A DNA stretch of 49,431 nucleotides from Clostridium sp. CF012 (GCF_018861755.1 NZ_JAHLEF010000038.1:1-49431), one strand, 5' to 3'; shown: positions 18,213-27,108, counted from the stretch's first letter. Translations and numbers: made by a program. Notes: generated by a model from the sequence alone, not told the origin.

Positions 18213-18320
18213 GCAAATCCTCCTTTATGGATAATTTTCCATAATAATTCACATTTTCTTTTTTCTCAATTATATCATAATATATTAAATTCATGTATAA
18301 TATAACTATTTATTACTAAC

Positions 18321-18376
18321 ATACCCAAATATTAAAAAGCACATGGAATTCCATGTGCTTTTTAATGTTTGGGTAT
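18321..18376. other. 56-bp near-perfect palindrome (terminator-like) in a divergent gap
   Basis: ATACCCAAA...AAAAAGCACATGG pairs with CCATGTGCTTTTT...TTTGGGTAT, about 27 bp of stem with one G-U pair. It looks like a bidirectional terminator but lies upstream of both neighbours, so it may end an unseen transcript or be a relic. Confidence 0.6.
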
Positions 18377-18406
18377 AATTCTACATGCAGACCTTCTTGG
18401 ATATAA

Positions 18407-18440
18407 ACTTGCCACTTGCCACGTGGGTGGCACCCTTTAT
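18407..18440 (-). repeat. Dispersed CCACGTGG repeat, copy 7
   Basis: Minus strand: GGGTGCCACCCACGTGGCAA then GTGGCAAGTT, the best-preserved copy. It is not behind the stop codon of an adjacent gene in this orientation. Confidence 0.85.
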
Positions 18441-18631
18441 TTCATTCACACTTGGTAAAATTCAGAATATATTAAAGTACCAGCTATAACTTCTTTTATT
18501 TGACGATTTTTAAAAATGAAGTACATCACTTAGTAGATTTTAACACTTTTACTTAGGCACAGGATAATAAATAACAAGATAATAGCCTGTTATTTATTGA
18601 ATGTACCTTAATAAATAAGGAGGTTATTTAT

Positions 18632-18868
18632 ATGAGTCATAGACATAATAACTGCTGTTGTAATAATAAATGTTGCTGTAAGCCTGCTTGCAACTGTGGA
18701 AATAGTTGCGGTAATAACTGTGGAAACGGCTGTGGAGGCGGTTTTGGAAATGGATGCGGCGGCGGAAGTGGCATCTGGTTAGTTCTTTTACTTTTGGGAT
18801 GTGGTGGCATTGGTGGTCGAGGCGGCGGTTGCGGTTGCGGTGGCGGCTTTGGTGGCTTTGGTCTATAG
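18632..18868 (+). CDS. Cys/Gly-rich small protein
   Basis: 78 residues with 15 cysteines and very many glycines. The N-terminal 25 residues hold two CCC triplets and His/Asn; the middle is a run of Cys-Gly units (CGNSCGNNCGNGCGGG); then comes one hydrophobic patch (IWLVLLLLG) and a Gly-rich tail. AAGGAGG, 10 bases before the ATG, supports translation. This strand fits better than the Arg/His-rich frame opposite, which is an artefact of the GC-rich composition. Such proteins in spore-formers are sometimes spore-coat-associated or metal-binding; neither is shown here. GC content is far higher than that of the neighbours because of Gly/Cys codons. The leader can fold over the ribosome-binding site. 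Confidence 0.72.
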   Translation: MSHRHNNCCCNNKCCCKPACNCGNSCGNNCGNGCGGGFGNGCGGGSGIWLVLLLLGCGGIGGRGGGCGCGGGFGGFGL

Positions 18869-18879
18869 TTGATTTAAAA

Positions 18880-18911
18880 AGCACTTCTAATAGAATTCTA
18901 TTAGAAGTGCT
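18880..18911. terminator. Bidirectional terminator, perfect palindrome
   Basis: AGCACTTCTAATAGAA / TTCTATTAGAAGTGCT, 16-bp arms with no unpaired loop bases, between the convergent Cys/Gly-rich gene and the ABC-F gene, with A-run and T-rich flanks. Confidence 0.8.
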
Positions 18912-18916
18912 TCTCT

Positions 18917-20533
18917 TTATTTGTACATAAGTTCTAATTCTTTTTGAACATCTTCGCTTTCTTGGAATTCCTCATAAGACATTTGTTTATCCATTATACC
19001 CTTAGGTGTAATTTCTATTATTCTATTCGCTACTGTTTCAACTAGCTGATAGTCATGTGACGTAAACAAAATCGTCCCAGTAAAGCTAGTTAACCCGTTA
19101 TTTATAGCAGTAATAGATTCTAAGTCTAAATGGTTAGTAGGCTCGTCTAATATTAATACATTAGCATTACTAAGCATCATTTTAGAAAGCATGCATCTAA
19201 CCTTTTCTCCACCAGACAAGACACTAGATTGTTTAAGGGCTTCTTCTCCTGAAAAAAGCATTCTGCCTAAAAAGCCTCTAATAAAGCTCTCTGCTTTTTC
19301 CTCTGAAAATTGTCTAAGCCAATCTACTAAGCTACAATCTACAGCATTAAAATACTCTGAGTTATCCTTTGGTAAATAAGCTTGAGAGGTAGTAACTCCC
19401 CATTTAAATTCACCACTATCTGGCTCCATTTCACCCATTAATATCTTAAATAGTGTAGTTTTAGCTATTTCATCAGCGCCTGTAAATGCAATCTTATCTC
19501 CCTTGTTAACTATAAAAGACAAATTATCAAGAAGTGTTACTCCATCTACAATTTTAGTTAGATTTTCGACTACTAATAAATCATTTCCAGCTTCTCTTTC
19601 TGGTTTAAACCCAACAAAAGGATATTTACGTGAAGAAGGTTTTATATCATCTAAAGTCAATTTATCTAATTGTTTTTTACGAGAAGTAGCCTGTTTTGCT
19701 TTAGAAGCATTAGAACTAAATCTAGCAATAAAGTTTTGAAGTTCTGCAATTTTTTCTTCTTTTTTCTTATTTGAATCTTTAGCCATTTGAAGAGCCAACT
19801 GACTAGACTCATACCAAAAATCATAATTTCCAACAAATAGTTGAATTTTACTAAAGTCTATATCTGCAACATGAGTACATATTTTATTTAAAAAATGTCT
19901 ATCATGAGAAACAACTATAACAGTGCTGTCAAAATTCAGTAAGAAGTTTTCAAGCCACTTTTTAGATTTTGCATCTAAATTGTTTGTAGGCTCATCCAGT
20001 AATAAAATATCTGGCTTACCAAATAGTGTTTGAGCAAGCAATACCTTCACCTTTTCTGATCCTGTTAGTTCCTTCATTTTTTTGTCTTGAAGATCTTCAG
20101 TTATGCCAAGTCCCATTAAAAGAGTTGAAGCTTCTGATTCCGCTTCCCATCCATTAAGTTCTGCAAATTCACCTTCTAGTTCTGCAGCTCTAATTCCATC
20201 TTCATCAGTAAAATCTGGTTTTGCATATAGGTCATCTTTTTCTTTCATTATTTCAAAAAGTCTTACATGTCCCATCATTACAGTTTTAATAACTTCATGT
20301 TCATCAAATTCAAAATGATCCTGCTTTAAAACTGCTAATCTTTCTCTTGGTGGAATGATAACTTCCCCAGTATTAGGTTCAATTTCACCTGATAATATTT
20401 TTAGAAAAGTTGATTTACCGGAACCGTTAGCACCAATTAATCCATAACAATTACCTGGTATAAATTTTATATTAACATTATCAAATAATTTACGTGCACC
20501 ATATCTTAAACTTACATTGTTTGTACTAATCAT
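18917..20533 (-). CDS. ABC-F family ATPase (YkpA/YbiT-like)
   Basis: 538-residue soluble protein with two ABC domains and no membrane part; ABC-F proteins act on the ribosomal E site. First domain: Walker A GANGSGKST, a signature-like LTGSEKVKVLLAQ and Walker B ILLLDEPTNNLD. Second domain: degenerate Walker A (FTGADEIAKTT), signature VLSGGEKVR and Walker B VLILDEPTNHLD. The first signature reads TGSEK instead of SGG(Q/E), and the second Walker A has lost its GxGKS pattern. The start is set at residue 9 of the longest frame (MISTNNVSLRYGARKLF), matching family N-termini, although GGAGGT is 12 bases away. The family here is a translation factor rather than a drug exporter; an antibiotic-protection role is not indicated. 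Confidence 0.9.
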   Translation of the reverse strand: MISTNNVSLRYGARKLFDNVNIKFIPGNCYGLIGANGSGKSTFLKILSGEIEPNTGEVIIPPRERLAVLKQDHFEFDEHEVIKTVMMGHVRLFEIMKEKDDLYAKPDFTDEDGIRAAELEGEFAELNGWEAESEASTLLMGLGITEDLQDKKMKELTGSEKVKVLLAQTLFGKPDILLLDEPTNNLDAKSKKWLENFLLNFDSTVIVVSHDRHFLNKICTHVADIDFSKIQLFVGNYDFWYESSQLALQMAKDSNKKKEEKIAELQNFIARFSSNASKAKQATSRKKQLDKLTLDDIKPSSRKYPFVGFKPEREAGNDLLVVENLTKIVDGVTLLDNLSFIVNKGDKIAFTGADEIAKTTLFKILMGEMEPDSGEFKWGVTTSQAYLPKDNSEYFNAVDCSLVDWLRQFSEEKAESFIRGFLGRMLFSGEEALKQSSVLSGGEKVRCMLSKMMLSNANVLILDEPTNHLDLESITAINNGLTSFTGTILFTSHDYQLVETVANRIIEITPKGIMDKQMSYEEFQESEDVQKELELMYK

Positions 20534-20638
20534 ATCTTTATAAATACCTCCATACATTAAGTAATTCCATTATAGTCGAAACTACCAAGCCATTATACCA
20601 CATGCAAGGATAGTAGGCTAATGAAATTTATTCCTAAC

Positions 20639-21856
20639 TTATTTATTTTTATTGAATTTATTAGCGTTGGATATTTGATTTTGGATCCTTTCTGCGCGTT
20701 TAGCTTTAGGCGCATCCTTTGGATCAATAATTCTTCCCATGTAGATATCCTTTTGCAGAATTTCAATATTAAAATCTTTTTCATAGGTTTTAATAAGATC
20801 AAGCTCTCTCTCTTCTGCTATAGATAGTGCTAGGCCATTTTTACCCATTCTTGCGGTTCTACCCACTCTATGTAAATAATCCTTAGAGTTCTCTGGTATA
20901 TCAAGGTTAAATATATGTGTTACTCCTTGTATATCAAGCCCTCTAGCTGCTAAATCAGAAGCCACCAAAAGTTGAATTTTCCCTGCATTGAAGTCCTCAA
21001 TGGCTTTTTTTCTATTTTCTTTTTCAGAGGTTCCGTGAATTCCTTCTACTTTTAATCCATGATAGCTAAGCTTTGAAGTTGTAATTTCTACCTCATCGCT
21101 TTTGTTTATAAATATTATTGCCTTTTCAGGGTTTGTGGCACTTATAAGTTTCCTTAAAAGAATCAATTTTTCTCTCTTTTCAACTAGGAAATACATATGC
21201 TCTATGTTAGGGTTTACAACGCTTTTATCCCCTACTTTAATAACCTCTGCATCCTTCATCAATGTTTTAGCAATTTCTACTGCTTTAGGTGACACCGTTG
21301 CTGAAAATAACATGATTTGTCTATCTCTAAGGGTAGTTTTTATTATAGCCTTTACACCCTCTATGTTATTTTCATCTATCATTCTATCGCCTTCATCTAT
21401 TACAATAGTTTTAACGAAGTGTGATTTTAGTTTCTTCATTGTTATAAGTTCTAAAATTCTTCCTGCAGATCCAACTATTATATGCGGTTTTTCCTTAAGT
21501 GACTCTAGCTGCCTTTTGATGTTAACATTTCCTATTATACTAGTAGATTTTATTAAACTATTTGAGTTTTCCGATAGAAGTTCTATCTGCTTATGTATTT
21601 GCATTGCAAGTTCATGAGTAGGCGCAAGTATAATTGCTTGAATATCCTTTGATGTTATGTCTATCTTTTGAAATATAGGCAAAAGGTACGCTAGTGTTTT
21701 ACCCGTGCCCGTTTCTGATTCTCCTATGATATCTTTGTTTTCAAGTCCTAAGGGAATAGCCTTTTCTTGAATTTCTGTAGGGCTTTCAATTCCTTGTTTT
21801 TTTAAACCTCCTATAAGACTTTCTTGTAATCCTAATTCCGTAAATGTTTTTTCCAT
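20639..21856 (-). CDS. DEAD-box ATP-dependent RNA helicase (DEGD variant)
   Basis: 405 residues, two RecA-like domains. Q-motif region FTELGLQESLIGGL...SPTEIQEKAIP, motif I SETGTGKT, motif Ia APTHELA, motif II VIDEGD, motif III SAT, motif V AARGLDI and motif VI HRVGRTARMG. Motif II reads DEGD instead of DEAD; the catalytic Asp-Glu pair is intact. The C-terminal tail is short and basic. AAGGAG precedes the ATG. The gene starts 15 bp after recQ and is likely co-transcribed with it. A role in RNA unwinding or ribosome assembly is inferred from the family. Confidence 0.92.
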   Translation of the reverse strand: MEKTFTELGLQESLIGGLKKQGIESPTEIQEKAIPLGLENKDIIGESETGTGKTLAYLLPIFQKIDITSKDIQAIILAPTHELAMQIHKQIELLSENSNSLIKSTSIIGNVNIKRQLESLKEKPHIIVGSAGRILELITMKKLKSHFVKTIVIDEGDRMIDENNIEGVKAIIKTTLRDRQIMLFSATVSPKAVEIAKTLMKDAEVIKVGDKSVVNPNIEHMYFLVEKREKLILLRKLISATNPEKAIIFINKSDEVEITTSKLSYHGLKVEGIHGTSEKENRKKAIEDFNAGKIQLLVASDLAARGLDIQGVTHIFNLDIPENSKDYLHRVGRTARMGKNGLALSIAEERELDLIKTYEKDFNIEILQKDIYMGRIIDPKDAPKAKRAERIQNQISNANKFNKNK

Positions 21857-21871
21857 ATTTTCTCCTTTTTT

Positions 21872-24046
21872 CTAAGAAATTTTATTGTTTGCATGCTTAA
21901 ATATAGCTGCTTTTATAGCTAAATAATCTACTTCCTTTGGCAGAGCGTCTTTAATAGGTTTTAACTTTGAAGCTCCAATTTTTTCTATGACCTCTATAAT
22001 AAGTGCTTCATGATTTTCCGGAATAAAATCATCTAAATTCACTTCAAAACCCTCATAAGCACATTTTAATATATGATCTTGTACTGTAAGACTTTTCAAT
22101 TGCCTCTCTAAAATTATCTCATTTATGCTTTTACCCTCTTTATACATATTATAAGTAATAAGATAGCTAGGCACCTTATCATCATTTTCACTTTTCTGTT
22201 CTACCTCGAATTCATTTAAAGCCGGGCTATCACCCTCTTCATTATATAGTATTTCTTCCTTGAATTCTATATTATTTTCATTCATATATTTTTTTATAAC
22301 TGCAATAAATTCCTCGCCATATTTATTAAGCTTAGATTCACCTACCCCTTTGATATTAAGCATCTCACTCTTATTTACTGGGAAATATTCGCTCATTTCT
22401 CTTAGGGCACTATCTGCAAAAACAATATATGGTGGAACTTTTTCTCTCTCTGAAATTTCTTTTCGAAGTGAACGCAATATTTCAAATAAGCCAGTATCTC
22501 GAGCTACCTTAGCTTTTTTCTTCTCAACCTTCTGATAGACTTTTTCTTGATTTTTGAGTACTGCCACAGCCTTATCTTTTAGATGAACCACTGGAAATTG
22601 ACCATCTGCAAGGGACAAATAGTCTTCTGCCGTAAGCACATTTATAAGATCTCTTATCTCTTTAACAGTATATTGCTTTATTATTCCATAAGTAGATAGC
22701 TTGTCAAATCCCAGCTCCAAAACTTTTTTATTCTTAGAACCACGGAGCACCTCTGCAATTAATGTGGTACCAAACCTCTCCTTCATCCTAAAGATACAAG
22801 AAAATATTTTTTGAGCCTCAATTGTTATATCTACCAGTTCACTTTCATCATTGCAGGTACTGCAATTACCACAAATATCTCTAACATTTTCTTCCCCAAA
22901 ATATTCTAAAATAAACTGTCTAAGGCATCTACTGGTGTGCGAATAATCCACCATGGCTTGAAGTTTCTTATATTCACTTATTTTTCTTTCAGGTGATACA
23001 ACACTTTGTTCTATAAAAAACTTTTGAAGAAGTACATCTGCAGCCGAAAACAATAATATGCATTCACTTGGTTCTCCATCACGGCCTCCACGCCCTGCCT
23101 CTTGATAATAAGCCTCCATGCTTTTCGTTAAATTATAATGGATTACATATCGAACATTTGATTTATCGATTCCCATTCCAAAAGCATTTGTAGCTATAAT
23201 AATGTTTATATCATCATACAAAAACTTTTCTTGATTTTGTTTCCGATCTGCATCTCCTAGCCCCGCATGATATTTACCAACATTATATCCCTTTTTATTC
23301 AAAAGTTCATAAAGATTATCTGTTTCTTTTCTTGTAGCAGTGTATATTATACCTACTTTGTCTTTGTTATCTTCAATATATTTAAATACAAAATCTCTTT
23401 TGTTTTCTCCACGAATAACAGTAAAGCTTAAATTCTCTCTATTAAAACCAGTTACATAAACATCTGGCTGTCTAAGTTCTAATAATTTTATAACGTCTTT
23501 TCTTACCGCCTCTGTTGCTGTGGCAGTAAAAGCTGCTATAATTGGTCTTACAGAAAGTTTTTTTATCAAACTAGAAATTGCTGAATAACTAGGCCTGAAA
23601 TCATGTCCCCATTGAGATACACAATGAGCTTCATCCACTGCTAAAAGCGATATTGTTAATCTATTTAACATACTGCAAAAGAATTCTGATTCTAGCCTTT
23701 CAGGGGCAACGTAAAGAAGTTTAAATTCTCCTCTGGAAGTCTTATCAATTCTTTCATTAACTTCATTAATACTGAGTGAGCTATTTATATATGTAGCCGC
23801 TATACCTACACTATTTAAGGTATCTACTTGATCCTTCATAAGAGATATAAGTGGTGATACTACAAGAGTTACTCCTGGTAGGAGTAGTGCCGGTATCTGA
23901 TAGCAAACTGATTTACCTGCACCTGTAGGCATTACAGCAAAAGTATCCTTCCCACTTATGATACTTTCAATTACACTTTCTTGTCCTTTTCTAAAACTAT
24001 CATATCCATAATACTTCTTTAATTTTTCTTGTGCCTTCAGTAACAT
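21872..24046 (-). CDS. recQ: ATP-dependent DNA helicase RecQ
   Basis: 724 residues; 3'-5' helicase of recombination and fork repair. Walker A PTGAGKSVCYQ, DEAH box VDEAHCVSQWGHDFRPSY, motif VI QEAGRGGRDG, and the zinc cluster C-x15-18-C-x2-C-x2-C in CLRQF...CGNCSTC, then an RQC winged helix, an HRDC domain (about 515-590) and a C-terminal helix-turn-helix tail (about 630-720). It is longer than the classic 600-residue RecQ because of this tail, which is typical of some Firmicutes RecQ proteins. The start is supported by AGAGGTAGG. First gene of a probable two-gene unit with the DEAD-box helicase. Confidence 0.95.
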   Translation of the reverse strand: MLLKAQEKLKKYYGYDSFRKGQESVIESIISGKDTFAVMPTGAGKSVCYQIPALLLPGVTLVVSPLISLMKDQVDTLNSVGIAATYINSSLSINEVNERIDKTSRGEFKLLYVAPERLESEFFCSMLNRLTISLLAVDEAHCVSQWGHDFRPSYSAISSLIKKLSVRPIIAAFTATATEAVRKDVIKLLELRQPDVYVTGFNRENLSFTVIRGENKRDFVFKYIEDNKDKVGIIYTATRKETDNLYELLNKKGYNVGKYHAGLGDADRKQNQEKFLYDDINIIIATNAFGMGIDKSNVRYVIHYNLTKSMEAYYQEAGRGGRDGEPSECILLFSAADVLLQKFFIEQSVVSPERKISEYKKLQAMVDYSHTSRCLRQFILEYFGEENVRDICGNCSTCNDESELVDITIEAQKIFSCIFRMKERFGTTLIAEVLRGSKNKKVLELGFDKLSTYGIIKQYTVKEIRDLINVLTAEDYLSLADGQFPVVHLKDKAVAVLKNQEKVYQKVEKKKAKVARDTGLFEILRSLRKEISEREKVPPYIVFADSALREMSEYFPVNKSEMLNIKGVGESKLNKYGEEFIAVIKKYMNENNIEFKEEILYNEEGDSPALNEFEVEQKSENDDKVPSYLITYNMYKEGKSINEIILERQLKSLTVQDHILKCAYEGFEVNLDDFIPENHEALIIEVIEKIGASKLKPIKDALPKEVDYLAIKAAIFKHANNKIS

Positions 24047-24253
24047 ATAATCCTACCTCTCATCCGTAATAATTTCTTATAATAGTATAACATTGTTTTT
24101 AAAACTTTGTACCACTATGGTGGCAAACTTTGCATTTGTTGTAAACAAAAAAACTATTCATAATTATTTTCGCCAATTTTATATTTTTAAAACATAGCTA
24201 GCATTGAATTTTTATCCTTTAATGCACACGAAAATAATATAACCCAATAAAAA

Positions 24254-24294
24254 AGACTTATTCTTTCATTTTCACATTGCGAAAATGAAAGAAT
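24254..24294 (-). terminator. Terminator of the receiver-domain gene
   Basis: ATTCTTTCATTTTC / GAAAATGAAAGAAT 14-bp stem with a 7-nt loop, then a T-run on the minus strand. Confidence 0.85.
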
Positions 24295-24317
24295 AAATCT
24301 AAAAATCTATAGTGATT

Positions 24318-24701
24318 CTAATTAAGTTTTAATCCCAATACCTTTTCAGCTATAGCTAAAACTTCATCAAAATAAAAAGGCTTAGTAAGGTATTTATCAC
24401 ATAACACGTCTTTACCTCTATTTTTATCTTCTGTTTGTCCCTTTGCAGTTAGGAGGACTATATAGGTATGGAGTAGCTTTAATTCCTTTTTCACTATATA
24501 ACATACCTCATAACCATTTATTTCAGGCATCATAATATCTAAAAATACCAAATTTGGTCTCTCACTTAGTATTATACCAAGTGCTTGCCTTCCATCTTCC
24601 GCAAGAAGTATTTCTACTCCTTGTTCTTTAAATTCTTCAAGTATTTCCTCTAATAATAATCTATTATTAACTTCATCATCTACTATTAGTATCTTTTTCA
24701 T
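24318..24701 (-). CDS. Stand-alone response-regulator receiver (CheY-like)
   Basis: 127 residues, a single receiver domain with acidic pocket DDE near the N-terminus (IVDDEVNN), phosphoacceptor Asp in LVFLDIMMPEI, Thr in VLLTAKG and Lys in KYLTKPF. There is no output domain, so it works through protein contacts or a phosphorelay. It lies 78 bp behind the LytTR regulator gene and may be in the same transcript. Partner kinase unknown; the short kinase at 25585-26223 is the nearest candidate. Confidence 0.92.
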   Translation of the reverse strand: MKKILIVDDEVNNRLLLEEILEEFKEQGVEILLAEDGRQALGIILSERPNLVFLDIMMPEINGYEVCYIVKKELKLLHTYIVLLTAKGQTEDKNRGKDVLCDKYLTKPFYFDEVLAIAEKVLGLKLN

Positions 24702-24778
24702 TTATCTCTCACTACCTTTATTCATGATAATAATTATAAAAATCAAAAAATTAACTATACATTACATATCAATTAACT

Positions 24779-25537
24779 TTACATATCAATTAACTTTTTA
24801 AAATCCTTAACGTAGTGTCTACTTACAGGCACTTCTTCTTTCCATCCTTCTATTTTCAAGACAAAGGTACTATTAAACCAAGGCACTATTTTATGAATTT
24901 TGTCTAAATTAACTAAATAACTTTTATGACTCCTGAAGAAATTATGATTGCTCAATTTATTTCCTAATTGATTTAAAGTATATTGTGTTGTAAAATTCGT
25001 ATCCTTAGTTAAAACAAGCACTTCTTTATTTAACACCGTACAATATAATATATCTTGTGGATGCACAAGATATATGCATTCATCCTTCCAAAGCGGTATC
25101 TTTTTCATCCCTTTAATTTCTTGTTTTTCAGGAATTATATTATTATAGCTACATTCAGGTATATTTTCATCACAATTATATCGGTCATTTATTTTTTCCA
25201 TGGTAATCTGTAGCCTTTTCTCAGAAAATGGTTTTAAAACATAATCAACAGCATTAATTTCAAAAGCTTTTACGGCATACTTATCAAATACTGTTGCAAA
25301 TACAATACTCACTGGAAAATCCATATTACATATTTCTTCAGCTAAGGTAAACCCATCAATCTCTGGCATCTCTATGTCGAGAAACACAATTTCCGGTTTA
25401 GATTTTTTTATAAATTCTAAAGCAGTTAATGGGTCCACGTACTTACCTATAATTTCTATCTCATTGTTTTTACTTAAAATAAAACTTAGTTCCTCTAAGG
25501 ACAATTTTTCATCATCTACTAAAACTACTCTTAACAT
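24779..25537 (-). CDS. LytTR-family response regulator
   Basis: 252 residues from the ATG at 25537, which has GGGTGGGG upstream; the longer GTG start is less likely. Receiver domain (about 1-120) with DDE near the N-terminus, phospho-Asp in IVFLDIEMPEI and the KP motif in YVLKPF; LytTR DNA-binding domain (about 150-250) with FFRSHKSYLVNLDKI and VPVSRHYVKDFKKLI. The gene lies 32-48 bp downstream of the histidine kinase, so this is a LytS/LytR- or AgrC/AgrA-like pair. Target genes are unknown; no peptide-signal gene is seen nearby. Confidence 0.92.
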   Translation of the reverse strand: MLRVVLVDDEKLSLEELSFILSKNNEIEIIGKYVDPLTALEFIKKSKPEIVFLDIEMPEIDGFTLAEEICNMDFPVSIVFATVFDKYAVKAFEINAVDYVLKPFSEKRLQITMEKINDRYNCDENIPECSYNNIIPEKQEIKGMKKIPLWKDECIYLVHPQDILYCTVLNKEVLVLTKDTNFTTQYTLNQLGNKLSNHNFFRSHKSYLVNLDKIHKIVPWFNSTFVLKIEGWKEEVPVSRHYVKDFKKLIDM

Positions 25538-25584
25538 ATAAACCCCACCCACATTTAAATTTCATTAAAATAATAAAAGTAAAG

Positions 25585-26223
25585 CTATTCATATTTTATA
25601 TTTTCTATTGGTATATATATTGTTATGTAGGTACCAATGTTTAATTTACTAACTACTTCTAATTTTGCATTATACAAATTTTTATATTGAGAATTTAAAG
25701 TTGAAATTGAGCCTCTATTTTCATCCTTAAATAAGCCTCTTATTTGCGTATCATCCATACCAACACCATCATCACTAATTTTTATTATTATTTTTTCACT
25801 GTCACGCATAACCATAAAAATTATTGTTCCTCCATGATTTTTCTTTAAAATTCCATGGTTAATTGCATTTTCTATTATACCGTATAGTGAATTTTTAGGG
25901 ATTAAAAAATTTACATCTCCTTGGATATCACACACAATTTTTAATCTGTGACCAAACCTTACCTTTTGAATATATAAGTAAGATTTTATACACTCTATTT
26001 CCTCATGCAAAAAAACGATTCCATCAGTTACATCAAAATTAAATCTTAGATAGCTACTAAGCTCTAAAACAACTTTCCTAGCTTCTTCAGAATTTTCCCT
26101 ACACAAGGATAGTATGCTATTTAATGTATTAAACAAGAAATGTTGATTTATGGAAGGTAGCATTTGTTTAGGGTCCTTATCGATTTGAATATTGCTTATG
26201 CTATTTAATTTAATTTTTTTCAT
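25585..26223 (-). CDS. Short LytS-type histidine kinase lacking a sensor domain
   Basis: 212 residues: a His_kinase dimerisation region (QHFLFNTLNS with phospho-His, about residue 28) and an HATPase_c domain with N-box ENAINHGI and G1 box SDDGVGMDD. There is no membrane span, PAS, GAF or 5TM-LYT domain: residues 1-25 are a short basic leader. In related kinases the motif reads NPHFLFN; here it is NQHFLFN. Upstream, within 350 bp, I find no sensor gene or remnant. It may sense through a partner or be a truncated kinase. A GGGTGAG site precedes the ATG. It pairs with the LytTR regulator downstream. Confidence 0.85.
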   Translation of the reverse strand: MKKIKLNSISNIQIDKDPKQMLPSINQHFLFNTLNSILSLCRENSEEARKVVLELSSYLRFNFDVTDGIVFLHEEIECIKSYLYIQKVRFGHRLKIVCDIQGDVNFLIPKNSLYGIIENAINHGILKKNHGGTIIFMVMRDSEKIIIKISDDGVGMDDTQIRGLFKDENRGSISTLNSQYKNLYNAKLEVVSKLNIGTYITIYIPIENIKYE

Positions 26224-26575
26224 GTACTCTCACCCATTTTTTCTCCTTATTGCTATTTATGCTACACATTATTATGCATATTACGTATTCCATGATCTGT
26301 GCAGTTTTAAGATATCTTGTTTTTATATCTTGTTTTTATATCTAGTAAGTATATCGATAAATTTTGTAAATACCTTAGGAAAAAAATTATATATTCTACC
26401 AATACATTTCTCACCGCTAAATTTTCTTAAAAAAACTTGAAGATTGTTTTAAATTCATGTGAATTATAATCTTTATTAATTAACTCCTTTACATTTTCTT
26501 ATTATTAATTTACTATTAATTAAGAGAATTCTATTAATAGATGAATTCTATTAAGTATAGAGGAGGTTTTTAATT
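26224..26575. other. Intergenic region before the yajQ-like gene
   Basis: Divergent promoter region. It has a tandem ATCTTGTTTTTAT-type duplication (about 26313-26343) and a direct repeat GAATTCTATTAA at 26526-26537 and 26543-26554, just before the GGAGG of the next gene. The open frame 26192-26440 (plus) has no ribosome site and is not called. Confidence 0.4.
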
Positions 26576-27067
26576 ATGGCAGCTGCACATTCGTTTGACA
26601 TAGTATCTGATGTAGATTTACAAGAGGTAGACAATGCGATTAATCAGGCATTGAAAGAAATCAAACAGAGATATGATTTTAAAAACACTATTACTGAGAT
26701 CAACTTAGTGAAAGAAGATATTAAAATAATATCTGATGATGATTTTAAATTGAAATCAGTTATAGAAGTTCTTGTAAGTAAATTAATTAAAAGAGGTATA
26801 TCTGGGAAAGCATTAGATCTAGGTAAGCAAGAGCCTGCTACCTTAGGTTCTGCAAGACAAACCGCTAAAATTGTAAAAGGCATTTCTACAGAAAAAGCAA
26901 AAAAAATAATTGCAGAAATTAAAGCTAGTAAAATCAAAGTTCAAGCTCAAATTATGGATAACCAACTAAGAATTTCTGGTAAGGACCTTGATGATTTGCA
27001 AGAAGTAATGACACTGGTAAAATCAAAAGATTTTGATATTGCCCTTCAGTTCACTAATTATAGATAG
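26576..27067 (+). CDS. yajQ: YajQ-family nucleotide-binding protein (DUF520)
   Basis: 163-residue member of the UPF0234/YajQ family, in which some members bind cyclic di-GMP and act as regulatory effectors. Hallmarks: the start [20 protein letters not shown], the YDFKN motif and the C-terminal [17 protein letters not shown] lies about 8 bases before the ATG. Cytoplasmic. Single gene ended by a good terminator. Whether it binds c-di-GMP in this organism cannot be told from the sequence. Confidence 0.95.
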   Translation: MAAAHSFDIVSDVDLQEVDNAINQALKEIKQRYDFKNTITEINLVKEDIKIISDDDFKLKSVIEVLVSKLIKRGISGKALDLGKQEPATLGSARQTAKIVKGISTEKAKKIIAEIKASKIKVQAQIMDNQLRISGKDLDDLQEVMTLVKSKDFDIALQFTNYR

Positions 27068-27077
27068 TTATATGCTC

Positions 27078-27108
27078 AAAGGTTAGTACCTCTGGTACTA
27101 ACCTTTTT
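27078..27108 (+). terminator. Terminator of the yajQ-like gene
   Basis: AAAGGTTAGTACC / GGTACTAACCTTT, 13-bp stem with a 3-nt loop and T-run. Confidence 0.9.

Larger units (their letters stand above)
18213..18631. other. Divergent intergenic region with palindrome, repeat and leader hairpins
   Basis: Between two divergent small genes. It holds a long palindrome (18321-18376), dispersed-repeat copy 7 (18407-18440) and two hairpins in the leader of the Cys/Gly-rich gene: AATAAATAACA/TGTTATTTATT (18566-18598) and CCTTA/TAAGG, the latter overlapping the AAGGAGG site. No additional gene seen. Confidence 0.5.

Noticed and set aside
18624-18884. Arg/His-rich frame opposite the Cys/Gly-rich gene
   Set aside because: No ribosome-binding site; its composition is the mirror of Gly/Cys codons on the plus strand.
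24106-24132. CCACTATGGTGG palindrome behind recQ, superficially like the dispersed repeat
   Set aside because: Lacks the CCACGTGGCAAG core and flanks; best seen as an independent inverted repeat.
26192-26440. Hydrophobic 82-codon plus-strand frame overlapping the kinase start
   Set aside because: Starts inside the kinase gene on the other strand, has no Shine-Dalgarno, and the AT-rich codons would give Phe/Ile/Leu by chance.
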